64,000 bases of DNA from Prauserella isguenensis (GCF_014191605.1 NZ_JACHWU010000001.1:62001-126000); one strand, 5' to 3'; shown: positions 38,525-48,895, numbered from the stretch's first letter. Translations and numbers: made by a program. Notes: a model not told the origin generated them from the letters alone.

Positions 38525-40294
38525 TTACACCGGGGTGATGGGGAGGCGGAGGGCGCCCGGCGCCTCGGCGGGGACGACCGGGCGCCGCGGGGCGACCGGG
38601 TCGATCCGGACGTAGCCCGCCTCTTGCGACGGACGCGGATCCGCGTCGCCCGCGTTCGGCCAGAACGAGAACGCCCGCTCCGCCTGCGCCGTGATCGTCA
38701 GCGACGGGTTCACGCCCAGGTTCGCCGTGATCGCCGTGCCGTCCACGATGTGGAGGTTCGGGTAGCCGAACACGCGGTGGTACGGGTCGATGACACCGTC
38801 GTCGGCGTTCGTGCCGATCGGTGCGCCGCCGATGAAGTGGGCGGTCAGCGGGATGTCGAAGATCTCGCCCCACGTACCGCCCGGCACGCCGTCGATGTGT
38901 TCGGCCGTGCGCTGCGTGGCCTCGTGACCCGCCGGGATGAACGTCGGGTTCGGCTCGCCGTGGCCCTGCTTCGACGTGTACCTGCGCCGCCCGAACAGAC
39001 CCCGCTTGGTGAACGTCGTGATCGAGTTGTCGAGGCTCTGCATGACGAGCAGGATCACGGTCCGCTCGCTCCACTTGTAGCCGTTGAGCATCTTCAAGCT
39101 CTTCATCGGGTGCTTGAGCATGTACTTGGCCAGCTGCTTCCACCGCGGCTCGGCGAGGCTGCCGTCGGTGGCGATCGTCTGGAGCAGGCTCATCGCGTTG
39201 CTGCCCTTGCCGTAGCGCACCGGCTCGACGTGCGTGTTCGCGTCAGGGTGGATCGACGACGTGATCGCGACGCCCCGGCTGTAGTCGCGTTCCGGGTCGA
39301 CGTCGGTGCGCGCCGCTCCGAGGATGGCCTCGGAGTTGGTGCGCGTCAGCTCGCCCAAGCGGTTCGACAGACGCGGCAGCGTGCCGTTGTCGCGCATCGC
39401 GTGCAGCAACTTCTGCGTGCCCCACGTACCCCCGGCCATGACGACGTGGCCCGCCGTGACGGTCGTGGTGAACTTCGTCGACGTCGTGCCCGTCTTCCGC
39501 AGGTCGACCTCGAACGTCCCTCCCCCGCCGGCGACGTCCGCATGGGCGGGGGCGCCCCCCTTTCCACGGGGCCGCACCGCCGTGACCGTCGTCATCGGCA
39601 CGACGTGCGCTCCGCCCTGTTCGGCGAGGTACAGGTAGTTCTTGGCGAGCGTGTTCTTCGCGCCCACGCGGCAGCCGGTCATGCAGGATCCGCACTCGGT
39701 GCAGCCCGTGCGCTCCGGTCCGGCACCGCCGAAGTACGGATCGGCGACCTCCTTGCCCGGCTCGCCGAAGTACACGCCCACGGGTGTCGCGTGGTAGCTG
39801 TCGGAGACGCCCATGTCCGCGGCCACCTTCTGCATGACCTCGTCGGACGGGGTCACCGTCGGGTTCACGTTCACGCCGAGCATGCGGCTCGCCTGGTCGT
39901 AGAACGGCGCGAGCTCCGACTCCCAGTCGGTGATGTGCGACCACTGCGGGTCCCGGTAGAAGGGGGCGAGCGGCCGGTAGAGAGTGTTCGCGTACACCAG
40001 CGAGCCGCCGCCGACCCCCGACCCGGCGAGGATCATGCAGTCACGCAACAGGTGGACCCGCTGGATGCCGTAGCACCCGAGCTGCGGAGCCCACAGGTAG
40101 TTGCGCAGATCCCACGACGTCTTGGCGAAATCCTCGTCGGTGAAGCGCTTGCCCGCTTCGATGACGCCGACGCGGTAGCCCTTCTCGGTCAGCCGTAGCG
40201 CCGCGACGCTGCCGCCGAATCCGGAGCCGACGACCAGCACGTCGTAGTCGAGGTCCGTCCTGCCATCCCCAGCGATGGTGTTACGCGAAGTCAC
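38525..40294 (-). CDS. GMC-family oxidoreductase, ChoD (Rv3409c)-like
   Basis: This 589-aa FAD flavoprotein has a dinucleotide-binding DVLVVGSGFGGSVAALRL at the N-terminus, the GSGVGGGSLVYANTL segment typical of the ChoD/cholesterol-oxidase branch, and the C-terminal NLHIVDGTAITANLGVNPSLTI. A four-Cys cluster CTECGSCMTGCRVGAK (CX2CX2CX3C spacing) lies near residues 195-210, as I recall it for ChoD relatives. Although annotated as cholesterol oxidase in mycobacteria, the real substrate is uncertain. It sits beside guaB3 as in M. tuberculosis. Start GTG 40294. Confidence 0.85.
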   Translation of the reverse strand: MTSRNTIAGDGRTDLDYDVLVVGSGFGGSVAALRLTEKGYRVGVIEAGKRFTDEDFAKTSWDLRNYLWAPQLGCYGIQRVHLLRDCMILAGSGVGGGSLVYANTLYRPLAPFYRDPQWSHITDWESELAPFYDQASRMLGVNVNPTVTPSDEVMQKVAADMGVSDSYHATPVGVYFGEPGKEVADPYFGGAGPERTGCTECGSCMTGCRVGAKNTLAKNYLYLAEQGGAHVVPMTTVTAVRPRGKGGAPAHADVAGGGGTFEVDLRKTGTTSTKFTTTVTAGHVVMAGGTWGTQKLLHAMRDNGTLPRLSNRLGELTRTNSEAILGAARTDVDPERDYSRGVAITSSIHPDANTHVEPVRYGKGSNAMSLLQTIATDGSLAEPRWKQLAKYMLKHPMKSLKMLNGYKWSERTVILLVMQSLDNSITTFTKRGLFGRRRYTSKQGHGEPNPTFIPAGHEATQRTAEHIDGVPGGTWGEIFDIPLTAHFIGGAPIGTNADDGVIDPYHRVFGYPNLHIVDGTAITANLGVNPSLTITAQAERAFSFWPNAGDADPRPSQEAGYVRIDPVAPRRPVVPAEAPGALRLPITPV

Positions 40295-40302
40295 AGCAAA
40301 AC

Positions 40303-40342
40303 TGTAACCAGCGGGGCATCTTCTGACCAGAGGTAAGTTACC
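40303..40342. promoter_or_regulatory. Palindrome GGTAAGTTACC and related half site upstream of the ChoD-like gene
   Basis: GGTAAGTTACC at 40332-40342 is an 11-nt palindrome, and GTAACCAG near 40305 repeats a half site. Both lie within 50 bp upstream of the GMC oxidoreductase start, in an AT-richer patch, so they may form a repressor operator. Confidence 0.35.
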
Positions 40343-40401
40343 AACGGGTCAATTCACGTAGGTGCCCTTGGGGGTGCCCAACGGGCGGCAGAGCGCGACG
40401 C

Positions 40402-41559
40402 TCAGTGCCGGACGGTCAGGCCGACGCGCTGGAACTCCTTCAGGTCGGAGTAGCCCGTCTTGGCCAACGCCCGGCGGAGCGCGCCGAACAGATTGACCGT
40501 GCCACTCGGGTCGTGCGACGGCCCGTGCAGCAGCGTGCGAAGGTCCACGGAACCCTGCTCGCGCTGGTCCGCTGCGGCCACGCGCGAACGCGGCAGCGAC
40601 GGGTGCGCCGCCGCCGACGTCCAGTACAGGCCGTGTCCCGGCGCCTCGGACGCCGCTGCCAGCGGGGCACCGAGCATGACGGCGTCGGCACCACACGCGA
40701 CGGCCTTGGCGATGTCACCGGAGTGGCGCACCCCGCCGTCGGCGAGCACGTGGACGTAGCGCCCGCCGGTCTCGTCGAGATAGTCGCGGCGTGCGGCCGC
40801 GGCGTCGATCAGCGCCGTCGCCATCGGCACGCCGATGCCGAGCACCTGGTCCGTGCTGGTGATGCCCGGGGTGTAGCCGTGACCGACGATCACACCCGCC
40901 GCGCCGGTGCGCATCAGGTGCATCGCGGTGCGGTAGTCGCTCACGCCGCCCGCGACCACCGGCACGTCGAGGTCGGCGATGAAGTCCTTGAGGTTCAGCG
41001 GGTCGGTGTCGCTCTCGCCGTTGTCCTCCCCCACGTGCTCGGCCGACACGATCGTGCCCTGCACGACGAGGATCTCCACGCCCGCAGACAGCAGGTGAGG
41101 GGTGAGCTCGGCCGCATGCTGCGGGCTGACACGCGCCGCCACGGTGACGCCCGAGTCGCGCACGGTGCGCACCGCCTCGGTGATGAGGTCGGGCCGGACG
41201 GGCGCGGAGTGCAGTTCCTGGAGGCGCTGCACGACCTCGGACGGTGCTGCGCCCTCCTTGGCCGCCTCGGCGACCCTGGCGAGTGCGCTCTCGGCGTCGG
41301 CGTGCCGCGCCCACAGGCCCTCGGCGTTCAGCGCGGCGAGCCCGCCGAGCTTGCCGATCTCGATGGCGGTGTGGGGCGACACGACCGCGTCCGTCGGGTG
41401 CGTCACGAGCGGCAGGTCGAACCGGTAGGCGTCGATCTGCCACCCGGTCGACACGACCTTCGACGAGCGCGTCCGCCGCGACGGCACGATGTCGATGTCG
41501 TCGAAGTCGTACGACCGCCGGGCGGTCCGTCCCATGCCGATCTCGACCAGATCCCGCAC
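40402..41559 (-). CDS. guaB3: GuaB3-family IMP dehydrogenase-related protein
   Basis: This 385-aa TIM-barrel protein belongs to the IMPDH/GMPR family without CBS domains. The N-terminus has YDFDDIDIVPSRRT, followed by DLPLVTHPTDAVVSP and a late VHVLADGGVRHSGDIAKAVACGADAVMLGAPL. The loop that carries the catalytic Cys of IMPDH (GSICTTR) reads GYTPGITST here, with no Cys, so canonical IMPDH chemistry is doubtful. Order choD-guaB3-guaB2 matches mycobacteria. Start GTG 41559 with an AGAGAGGA SD-like sequence. Confidence 0.93.
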   Translation of the reverse strand: MRDLVEIGMGRTARRSYDFDDIDIVPSRRTRSSKVVSTGWQIDAYRFDLPLVTHPTDAVVSPHTAIEIGKLGGLAALNAEGLWARHADAESALARVAEAAKEGAAPSEVVQRLQELHSAPVRPDLITEAVRTVRDSGVTVAARVSPQHAAELTPHLLSAGVEILVVQGTIVSAEHVGEDNGESDTDPLNLKDFIADLDVPVVAGGVSDYRTAMHLMRTGAAGVIVGHGYTPGITSTDQVLGIGVPMATALIDAAAARRDYLDETGGRYVHVLADGGVRHSGDIAKAVACGADAVMLGAPLAAASEAPGHGLYWTSAAAHPSLPRSRVAAADQREQGSVDLRTLLHGPSHDPSGTVNLFGALRRALAKTGYSDLKEFQRVGLTVRH

Positions 41560-41662
41560 GTGTAGTCCTCTCTCGCTCAGGCGATTCCACCGCTCGTGGC
41601 GGCGTTCCTCGGGCCGCGCACCCGTCGTCGGTGGGGCCGCGGTGCCGGTGTCCCGGACGCGG

Positions 41663-43718
<2,056 letters not shown>

Positions 43719-43756
43719 GCCACCGGCGCGCACCACAACGCCGCTGACGTCTACGC

Positions 43757-43801
43757 AGCCGGCGTCTCCGTAGCCGGCGTCTCCGTAGCCGATGTCTGCG
43801 C
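43757..43801 (+). repeat. Tandem 15-bp repeats after the DUF5319 gene
   Basis: AGCCGGCGTCTCCGT occurs at 43757 and 43772, with a degenerate third copy at 43787. Further degenerate units and two 13-bp GCTGCTGAGGTCC-like units follow up to the terminator stem at 43834. Confidence 0.8.
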
Positions 43802-43833
43802 CGCCGACCTCTCCGCTGCTGAGGTCCGCTGCT

Positions 43834-43876
43834 GAGGTCCTGCGCCGGGTCCCGGTGGGGCCCGGCGCAGGACCTC
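43834..43876 (+). terminator. Hairpin terminator of the DUF5319 gene
   Basis: Perfect 16-bp stem GAGGTCCTGCGCCGGG / CCCGGCGCAGGACCTC with an 11-nt loop, 115 bp after the stop codon. The rest of 43719-44068 is repeat-rich non-coding sequence. Confidence 0.8.
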
Positions 43877-44017
43877 CTGCACGGATCCGCCCCACGGCTC
43901 CGTGCTCGAGATCCGGCGGCGGACCGGACGGGGGCTCACATCGGCCGACGATCAGGGGCCGCTCCCGCGCTCCGCGCCCCTGCGGACGAGCTCGTTCGCG
44001 CATGGCGAACAGTGGTG

Positions 44018-44047
44018 CGATCCCGATCCCGATCCCGATCCCGATGC
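44018..44047. repeat. Hexanucleotide repeat (CGATCC)4
   Basis: Four perfect CGATCC units at 44018-44041 followed by CGATGC. It lies in non-coding sequence between two terminators and is likely a slippage-prone microsatellite. Confidence 0.85.
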
Positions 44048-44068
44048 CGGCACCGGCCCGGAACAGCG

Positions 44069-44109
44069 GAACGCCCCCGAGGGTTCACCACGAACCTTCG
44101 GGGGCGTTC
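44069..44109 (-). terminator. Hairpin terminator of the sigD-rsdA operon
   Basis: 18-bp stem (44069-44086 with 44092-44109) with one G-T wobble and loop ACCAC, 39 bp after the rsdA stop. Confidence 0.85.
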
Positions 44110-44147
44110 TCGTGTCGACGGGCCGGCTGGGTCGGAGCCGGCTGCTG

Positions 44148-45458
44148 TCAGTTGGTGCTGCCGGACAGGGCGGGCGACTCCAGGGATCCGCTGTCGGAGC
44201 CGTCGGACGAACGGCCGCTGTCGTCGCTCGTCTCGCTGGAGGGCGTCGGCGTCTCCGAGCTCGGCGAGCCCGTGGTGGTGTCGTCAGGCTCGCTGGTCGT
44301 CGGCTCCTCCGGCTCGGTCGGCGCGGTGCCGGTCGGGTCGTCCGGGCCGGGCTGCGGCTGCGATCCGGTGGGCGACGACGAGTCGGGCGACGAGGAGTCC
44401 GGCGAGGTCGACTTCGGCGACGAGCCGTCCTTCGACGACTCCGGCGGCTGCTGAGCGCCTTCGTCCGGATTCCCCTCGAGCCGTTGCATCAGCTGCATGT
44501 GCCGCGCCTTGAGCTGCGCGGCCTCCTCGGTGGCCGTCACGTCCCTCAGGTCCTTCTCCGCCTGCGACAGCGCGGAGCGGGCCTCGGAGTAGCGGTCCGA
44601 GGCGATCGCGAGGCGGGCCTCGTCCATCGACGAGCGCACCGACGCCGCCGCCTCGACGGACCGGGCGTGGTCGGTGTAGAGCACCTTGCTCAGGCCCCAC
44701 AGGGTGTCGCCGGGCTGGGCGTCGCGCGCGGCGAGCGCCGTGCCCGTGAACCCGATGGCCAGCACCGCGGCGGCCGCCGCGACCGGCACCATGAACCGCC
44801 GCTTACGCCCACGGCCCGCGTACCGTTTGGCCAGTGACGCCGTCCGGATCTCCGTGGCGGCCGTGTCGGCGTCGATCAGCTCGGGGATGCGTTCGCTGTC
44901 GATGTCCCGCCGCCACGCGAGCAGCAGGGCTCCCAGCTCGGCGTCTCCGAGCTCGTCGGCGACCTTCGCGTCCGGGCCGCCGAGCGCGTCGAGCAGGGCG
45001 TCGTCCGCCTGCACGGCGGACAGGTCCGCCGCGGCCGTGGCGAGTTCCGCACCGTCGGTGCCGCCGATCGGGTCGTCGGCCTCCGCGGCTTCGCCGAGCT
45101 CCGCGTCGCCGGAGCCGACCGTCTCCGCGGGGGTGATATGGACGACATCGGCCATGCGGCCGTTGCCGTCGGCCTCGGCCGGGGTGTCGGCCTCGGCCGG
45201 GGTCTCGGTGTCGGCCGTGGCGTCGGCTCCGCCGTCGGCGGCGTCGTCCGCACCGGCATCACCGGCCTCGGTGTCGTCACCCGCACCGGCAGCGGCAGCA
45301 GTCTCGTCCGCGGTCGTCTCGTCCGCAGTCGTCTCGTCCGCGGTCGTCTCGGCGGTGTCGTCGTCGATGTTGGTCTCGGCGTACTCGACCGCTCCGGCGT
45401 CGTCGACGTCGCGTTCCGGCTCGTCGGGCGAACCGGCGGGACCGGTGTGTTCCGTCAC
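44148..45458 (-). CDS. rsdA: Anti-sigma-D factor RsdA homologue
   Basis: This membrane anti-sigma factor is predicted to sequester SigD. In the 436-aa protein, residues 1-140 are a low-complexity acidic Ala/Thr/Asp/Glu extension with TTADE repeats. The sigma-binding region (about 148-195) contains LGDAELGALLLAWRRDIDSE. One membrane helix is at about 221-243. The external part has a helical SVEAAASVRSSMDEARLAIASDRYSEARSALSQAEKDL stretch and a long Ser/Pro/Thr/Asp tail. GTG 45458 follows the sigD TGA directly and GGAGG lies just upstream. Position matches Rv3413c. The acidic N-terminal extension is unusual. Confidence 0.88.
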   Translation of the reverse strand: MTEHTGPAGSPDEPERDVDDAGAVEYAETNIDDDTAETTADETTADETTADETAAAAGAGDDTEAGDAGADDAADGGADATADTETPAEADTPAEADGNGRMADVVHITPAETVGSGDAELGEAAEADDPIGGTDGAELATAAADLSAVQADDALLDALGGPDAKVADELGDAELGALLLAWRRDIDSERIPELIDADTAATEIRTASLAKRYAGRGRKRRFMVPVAAAAAVLAIGFTGTALAARDAQPGDTLWGLSKVLYTDHARSVEAAASVRSSMDEARLAIASDRYSEARSALSQAEKDLRDVTATEEAAQLKARHMQLMQRLEGNPDEGAQQPPESSKDGSSPKSTSPDSSSPDSSSPTGSQPQPGPDDPTGTAPTEPEEPTTSEPDDTTTGSPSSETPTPSSETSDDSGRSSDGSDSGSLESPALSGSTN

Positions 45459-46031
45459 TCAGACCACCTCCTCAGCGGCCAGCACCTTGCGCAGCCGCGC
45501 GAGAGCACGGTGCTGAGCGACCCGGACCGCGCCGGGGGTCGAGCCCACGGCCTCCGCGGTCTCCTCCGCGGACAGTCCTACGACCACGCGCAACACCACG
45601 ATCTCGCGTTGTTTCTCCGGCAGGATCTGAAGCAGCTTCGTCATGCGCTCGTTCAGCTCGCCCTGGATGGCGAACTGCTCGGGCCCGACGTCACGCTCCA
45701 TCTCGTCCGGCACATCGGCGACCGGCTCCGCCTTGTTCCTGGCGGCCGCGCGGTGTGCGTCGGCCACCTTGTGAGCGGCGATGCCGTAGACGAACGCCAG
45801 GAACGGTCGTCCCTGGTCGCGGTAGGAGGGCAGAGCGGTAAGCACCGCGAGACACACCTCCTGAGCCACGTCGTCTGCCGAAGCGTACGAACGCTCCTGC
45901 CTGCCAACACGGGCGCGGCAGTACCGCACCACTAGGGGGCGGATCGAAGCGAGCAGCCGCTCGACCGCTTGCTGATCTCCCTCAACAGCGGCGGCGACCG
46001 ACTCGTCCAGTCCATCCCCCACAGTGGCCAT
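45459..46031 (-). CDS. sigD: ECF-type RNA polymerase sigma factor SigD
   Basis: This 190-aa sigma factor has region 2 at about 30-95 (LASIRPLVVRYCRARVG, YASADDVAQEVCLAVLTALPSYRD, FLAFVYGIAAHKVADAHR). Region 4 is at about 130-185 (LPEKQREIVVLRVVVGLSAEETAEAVGSTPGAVRVAQHRALARLR). ATG 46031 (MATVGDGLDE) is preferred over upstream codons, which encode atypical sequence. It is followed directly by its anti-sigma gene. In mycobacteria SigD controls stationary-phase and ribosome-related genes. Confidence 0.93.
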   Translation of the reverse strand: MATVGDGLDESVAAAVEGDQQAVERLLASIRPLVVRYCRARVGRQERSYASADDVAQEVCLAVLTALPSYRDQGRPFLAFVYGIAAHKVADAHRAAARNKAEPVADVPDEMERDVGPEQFAIQGELNERMTKLLQILPEKQREIVVLRVVVGLSAEETAEAVGSTPGAVRVAQHRALARLRKVLAAEEVV

Positions 46032-46391
46032 CGCAGACAACGATCCCGGTGTTACGTCTCGGTGTGCATGAAAAGCGGCGCGCGGGTTTGAGCGTCCCTC
46101 ACGCCGGTGATGTGACCACAGTACCCGGCCACTCTCTGAGTTCCGCGTGAGTTCCCGGTCGTCGCTCGCGCAGGTGACATGCCCCACGGACGGGTCACAA
46201 CCGAACGACCTTCCGGCCACACGAACACACTGCGTCCGGCGTGACGGGCGGCCGTGTGGGCGATGCGCTGCGGCTCACGGCATCGCCGTCGGACACGGTA
46301 CCTCGCATCGCGCATGAGACGGGGCGTGGCATGTCGTCATGCCACGCCCCGTCGGCGTTCGTCCCCGGGTGAGCCTCCGGCGAGGAGGCGG
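46032..46391. promoter_or_regulatory. sigD upstream region and bldM-side terminator
   Basis: 360 bp upstream of sigD. It holds the likely sigD promoter (not resolved) and the terminator at 46318-46353. No gene was seen. Confidence 0.45.
46318..46353 (-). terminator. Hairpin terminator of the bldM-like gene
   Basis: Perfect 16-bp stem GACGGGGCGTGGCATG / CATGCCACGCCCCGTC with TCGT loop, 39 bp after the stop. Confidence 0.88.
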
Positions 46392-46988
46392 TCAGGCCAC
46401 GAGGCCGCGCCGGAAGCCGTGCGCCACGGCCTGCGCGCGGTCGCGCACGCCGAGCTTGCGGAACAGACGACGCGCGTGCGTCTTCACCGTGTCCTCCGAG
46501 AGGTAGAGCTCGCGGCCGATCTGGCCGTTGCTCTTGCCCTGGGCCATACCGCGCAGCACCTGGAGCTCGCGCTCGGTGAGCTGCACGCCGGGGTCGGCGG
46601 GCTGCCGCTGGGCGGGCACGGACGTGCTGGCGAGCGTGTGCGCGAGGGCGGCGACGAGTTCGGGCCGCGAGGCGTCCCAGCGCAGATAGCCGCGGGCGCC
46701 GCCTGCGATGGCCGCCGCGATGCTGCCCGCGTCGTCCGGGGCGCCGAAGACGATCACGTTCGCCTGCGGGTTTGCCGACACGAGACGCCGCGTGGCCTCC
46801 ACACCCGTGGGCACGGCGCGCTGCGTGCCCACGAGCACCACGTCGACCGGCTGCCGGGAGTAACGCGCCAACAGCTCGTCACCGTGCGCTACACAGTCGA
46901 TGCGGCTGACGCCGGGCACAGCGGACATCACGCGGGTGAGGCCTTCGCGGACACTGCGTCGGTCGTCACAGATCAAGACCGTAGTCAC
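46392..46988 (-). CDS. bldM: BldM-like orphan response regulator lacking the phosphoacceptor Asp
   Basis: This 198-aa LuxR-family regulator has a receiver-like domain at 1-115 (TTVLICDDRRSVREGL) and a LuxR HTH at about 133-198 (LTERELQVLRGMAQGKSNGQIGRELYLSEDTVKTHARRLFRKLG). The HTH and C-terminus GFRRGLVA closely match BldM of Streptomyces as I remember it. Gene neighbourhood (sigD, whiD, guaB) also matches bldM. The usual phosphoacceptor site reads VDVVLVGTQR here, with Gly in place of Asp, so it cannot be phosphorylated conventionally. BldM controls development, partly as a heterodimer with WhiI. Confidence 0.8.
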   Translation of the reverse strand: MTTVLICDDRRSVREGLTRVMSAVPGVSRIDCVAHGDELLARYSRQPVDVVLVGTQRAVPTGVEATRRLVSANPQANVIVFGAPDDAGSIAAAIAGGARGYLRWDASRPELVAALAHTLASTSVPAQRQPADPGVQLTERELQVLRGMAQGKSNGQIGRELYLSEDTVKTHARRLFRKLGVRDRAQAVAHGFRRGLVA

Positions 46989-47117
46989 GGGGGTTCCTTC
47001 CTGCAGCCGGGTGACGTACTACCCCCACTATCGGACGCTTTAGGCCGGACCTTGACACGATCTGGTGGCTTTTTTGAAATTTCTCTGACCCGGATGCCTG
47101 AACGCCAGGTCGTGGGC

Positions 47118-48044
47118 TCACACGGGCACCCACGGCGAACCCACCGCGAGTCTGTTCAACTCCGGGTCGATCCTCGGTAACAGCGCGTGTACCTCACGCG
47201 TGGCGCGGCGGCGGTGCTCGCCGGCGCGCGCCGGGTCGGCGTCGGCGGCGAGGAGCCGAGCGGGCCACGACAACGAGGCCAACCCGTGGGTGTCGATGGT
47301 CGCGAGCGCCGAGGTCACCAACTCCGCGGACCGCGTCGACGTCGCCGCGCCCGCCCCGGACGCCAGCAGCGCCGCGGCGAGGATCAGCTCCGTCTTGGCC
47401 CGGTGCCGCACCGGTGTCGCTCCGGGTGCGACATCGACGCGACGCAGCGCCTCCTCCGCCGACGCGACCGCCGCGGCCGGGTCACCACCGGCGAGTGCGG
47501 CCTCGGCGCCGACCCAGCCCGCACGCACGCGGGTGCGCAGGCTGCCGCCGCCCGCCCCGAAGGCCGCGTCGAGCCCGGTCGTCACGTCCGCCACGAGGCG
47601 TCGCGCCGTAGCGGGCCTGCCCAGCGCGAGATGGTCGGCGCCCAGGCCGAGCAGGGCGTCGGCCCACGCGCCCGCGACGTCGATGCCGTCGCCGTCGGCG
47701 ATGCCACCGTCCGCGGCGCTCGCGAGGGAGAGCCCCGTCACCGCGGAGAGCGCGGCCCCGTCGGCAGGCAGGGCCGCAGCGTGCCCGCCGAACTGGCGGC
47801 GATGGGAGGCGACCGTACTGGCGGCGAGCGAGGCGATCACGACGTCGCGGCTGTGACGCAGCCGCCGCAGCAACGTCGTCGCTGCGGCGTACCGGCCGTA
47901 CGCACCGAGCACCACGGCGGCCAGCCAGTGCTCACGATCCGTGCGAGCCCGCGCCGCGACACCGGCGAACCGGTGGTCCGGTGTGATGCCGGCTTCACTC
48001 GGGTCGCCGAACGCGAGACTGCGGAGGTGGTTCTCGAGAGTCAC
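47118..48044 (-). CDS. Conserved actinobacterial helical-repeat protein of unknown function (Rv3415c position)
   Basis: This 308-aa Ala-rich, all-helical protein probably has a TPR-like solenoid (for example LAAVVLGAYGRYAAATTLLRRL, AWADALLGLGADHLALGRPATARRLV, TELILAAALLASGAG). The N-terminus is MTLENHLRSLAFGDP. I recognise no enzyme motif. It occupies the place of Rv3415c between sigD and whiB3. It is divergent from whiD over 255 bp, so it may share regulation with it. Confidence 0.75.
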   Translation of the reverse strand: MTLENHLRSLAFGDPSEAGITPDHRFAGVAARARTDREHWLAAVVLGAYGRYAAATTLLRRLRHSRDVVIASLAASTVASHRRQFGGHAAALPADGAALSAVTGLSLASAADGGIADGDGIDVAGAWADALLGLGADHLALGRPATARRLVADVTTGLDAAFGAGGGSLRTRVRAGWVGAEAALAGGDPAAAVASAEEALRRVDVAPGATPVRHRAKTELILAAALLASGAGAATSTRSAELVTSALATIDTHGLASLSWPARLLAADADPARAGEHRRRATREVHALLPRIDPELNRLAVGSPWVPV

Positions 48045-48223
48045 GGCCTCATCCTGCCTTCGCAGCCCTCGCGCCCGGAGCGGGCCGTTCGCGACATCCG
48101 AATCCGAGGGGACGACAACGTCGGCGAGAAAACAACACTGTGTCTGCCATCACACCAGCGGGGGATGCCTAAAGAATGAATCCGCTGGCCCATCACTTGA
48201 ACAACTTTTGCCGCACTTCTAAC

Positions 48224-48239
48224 GTGCAACCCGTTGCAC
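48224..48239. promoter_or_regulatory. Perfect palindrome GTGCAAC-CC-GTTGCAC upstream of whiD
   Basis: Two 7-bp arms separated by 2 bp, located 61-76 bp upstream of the whiD start codon in the divergent promoter region. It looks like a dimeric regulator-binding site. The regulator is unknown. Confidence 0.5.
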
Positions 48240-48299
48240 CGAATGGAGTAGTCGTAGCAGATCCGGCTACGTGGGGCCGGATTCGACGAGGGGACACCG

Positions 48300-48599
48300 A
48301 TGGCGGATATCCGCAGGCTTCCCGGCCCGAATGCCGATATCTGGGATTGGCAGCTCGAGGGGTCGTGCCGGGGCATGGACAGCGGTTCGTTCTTCCACCC
48401 CGAGGGGGAGCGGGGGCCGGCGAGAGCGCGCAGAGAGGCCAGAGCGAAGGCGGTGTGCCGGTCGTGCCCGGTACTCGAGCTGTGCCGGGAGCACGCCCTG
48501 GCAGTGCACGAGCCCTACGGTGTGTGGGGCGGTCTGTCGGAAAGTGAACGGGAGCACATCATCCGCAACGAACACCGACCGTTGACGATCGTCATGTGA
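48300..48599 (+). CDS. whiD: WhiB-family iron-sulfur regulator WhiD/WhiB3
   Basis: This 99-aa transcription regulator binds a [4Fe-4S] cluster. The four cysteines are Cys23 in EGSCRGMD and the CRSCPVLELC group (residues 53-62). They are followed by the turn motif YGVWGGLSE and a basic C-terminal DNA-contact part. The opening LPGPNADIWDWQL and the length match WhiB3 of M. tuberculosis and WhiD of Streptomyces. The neighbourhood (sigD, bldM, groEL) agrees. ATG 48300 is preceded by GAGGGG. An intrinsic terminator follows. Confidence 0.93.
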   Translation: MADIRRLPGPNADIWDWQLEGSCRGMDSGSFFHPEGERGPARARREARAKAVCRSCPVLELCREHALAVHEPYGVWGGLSESEREHIIRNEHRPLTIVM

Positions 48600-48621
48600 G
48601 TCTTTTTCCGAGGGGGATGAA

Positions 48622-48655
48622 GAAAGGGGCGTCCGACCGGGCGCCCCTTTCTTTT
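48622..48655 (+). terminator. Intrinsic terminator of whiD
   Basis: 10-bp stem GAAAGGGGCG / CGCCCCTTTC with 10-nt loop followed by TTTT, 23 bp after the stop. Classical Rho-independent form. Confidence 0.92.
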
Positions 48656-48830
48656 GTCCGAAACATCTTTCCCGCGAACTACTTCCACGAGAAATGTTGG
48701 CCGGGGCACGTCACCGCGTCCGAATTAGCCGGATCGACCAGGCGCGCCCAGCGATTTCCACGACCCGACGCACGTCCTCCGCCGAGCGACCGTCCCGCGC
48801 CGAACTCGACGATCGGCCCGGAAACGAAGA

Positions 48831-48865
48831 ACGGGGCGGCACTCCGGTCCGGAGTGCCGCCCCGT
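48831..48865 (-). terminator. Hairpin terminator of groEL
   Basis: Perfect 16-bp stem ACGGGGCGGCACTCCG / CGGAGTGCCGCCCCGT with GTC loop, 31 bp beyond the groEL stop. The region 48656-48830 between the two terminators shows no gene. Confidence 0.9.
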
Positions 48866-48895
48866 CGCTACGACGAGACGCCGATGGCGCCGACG

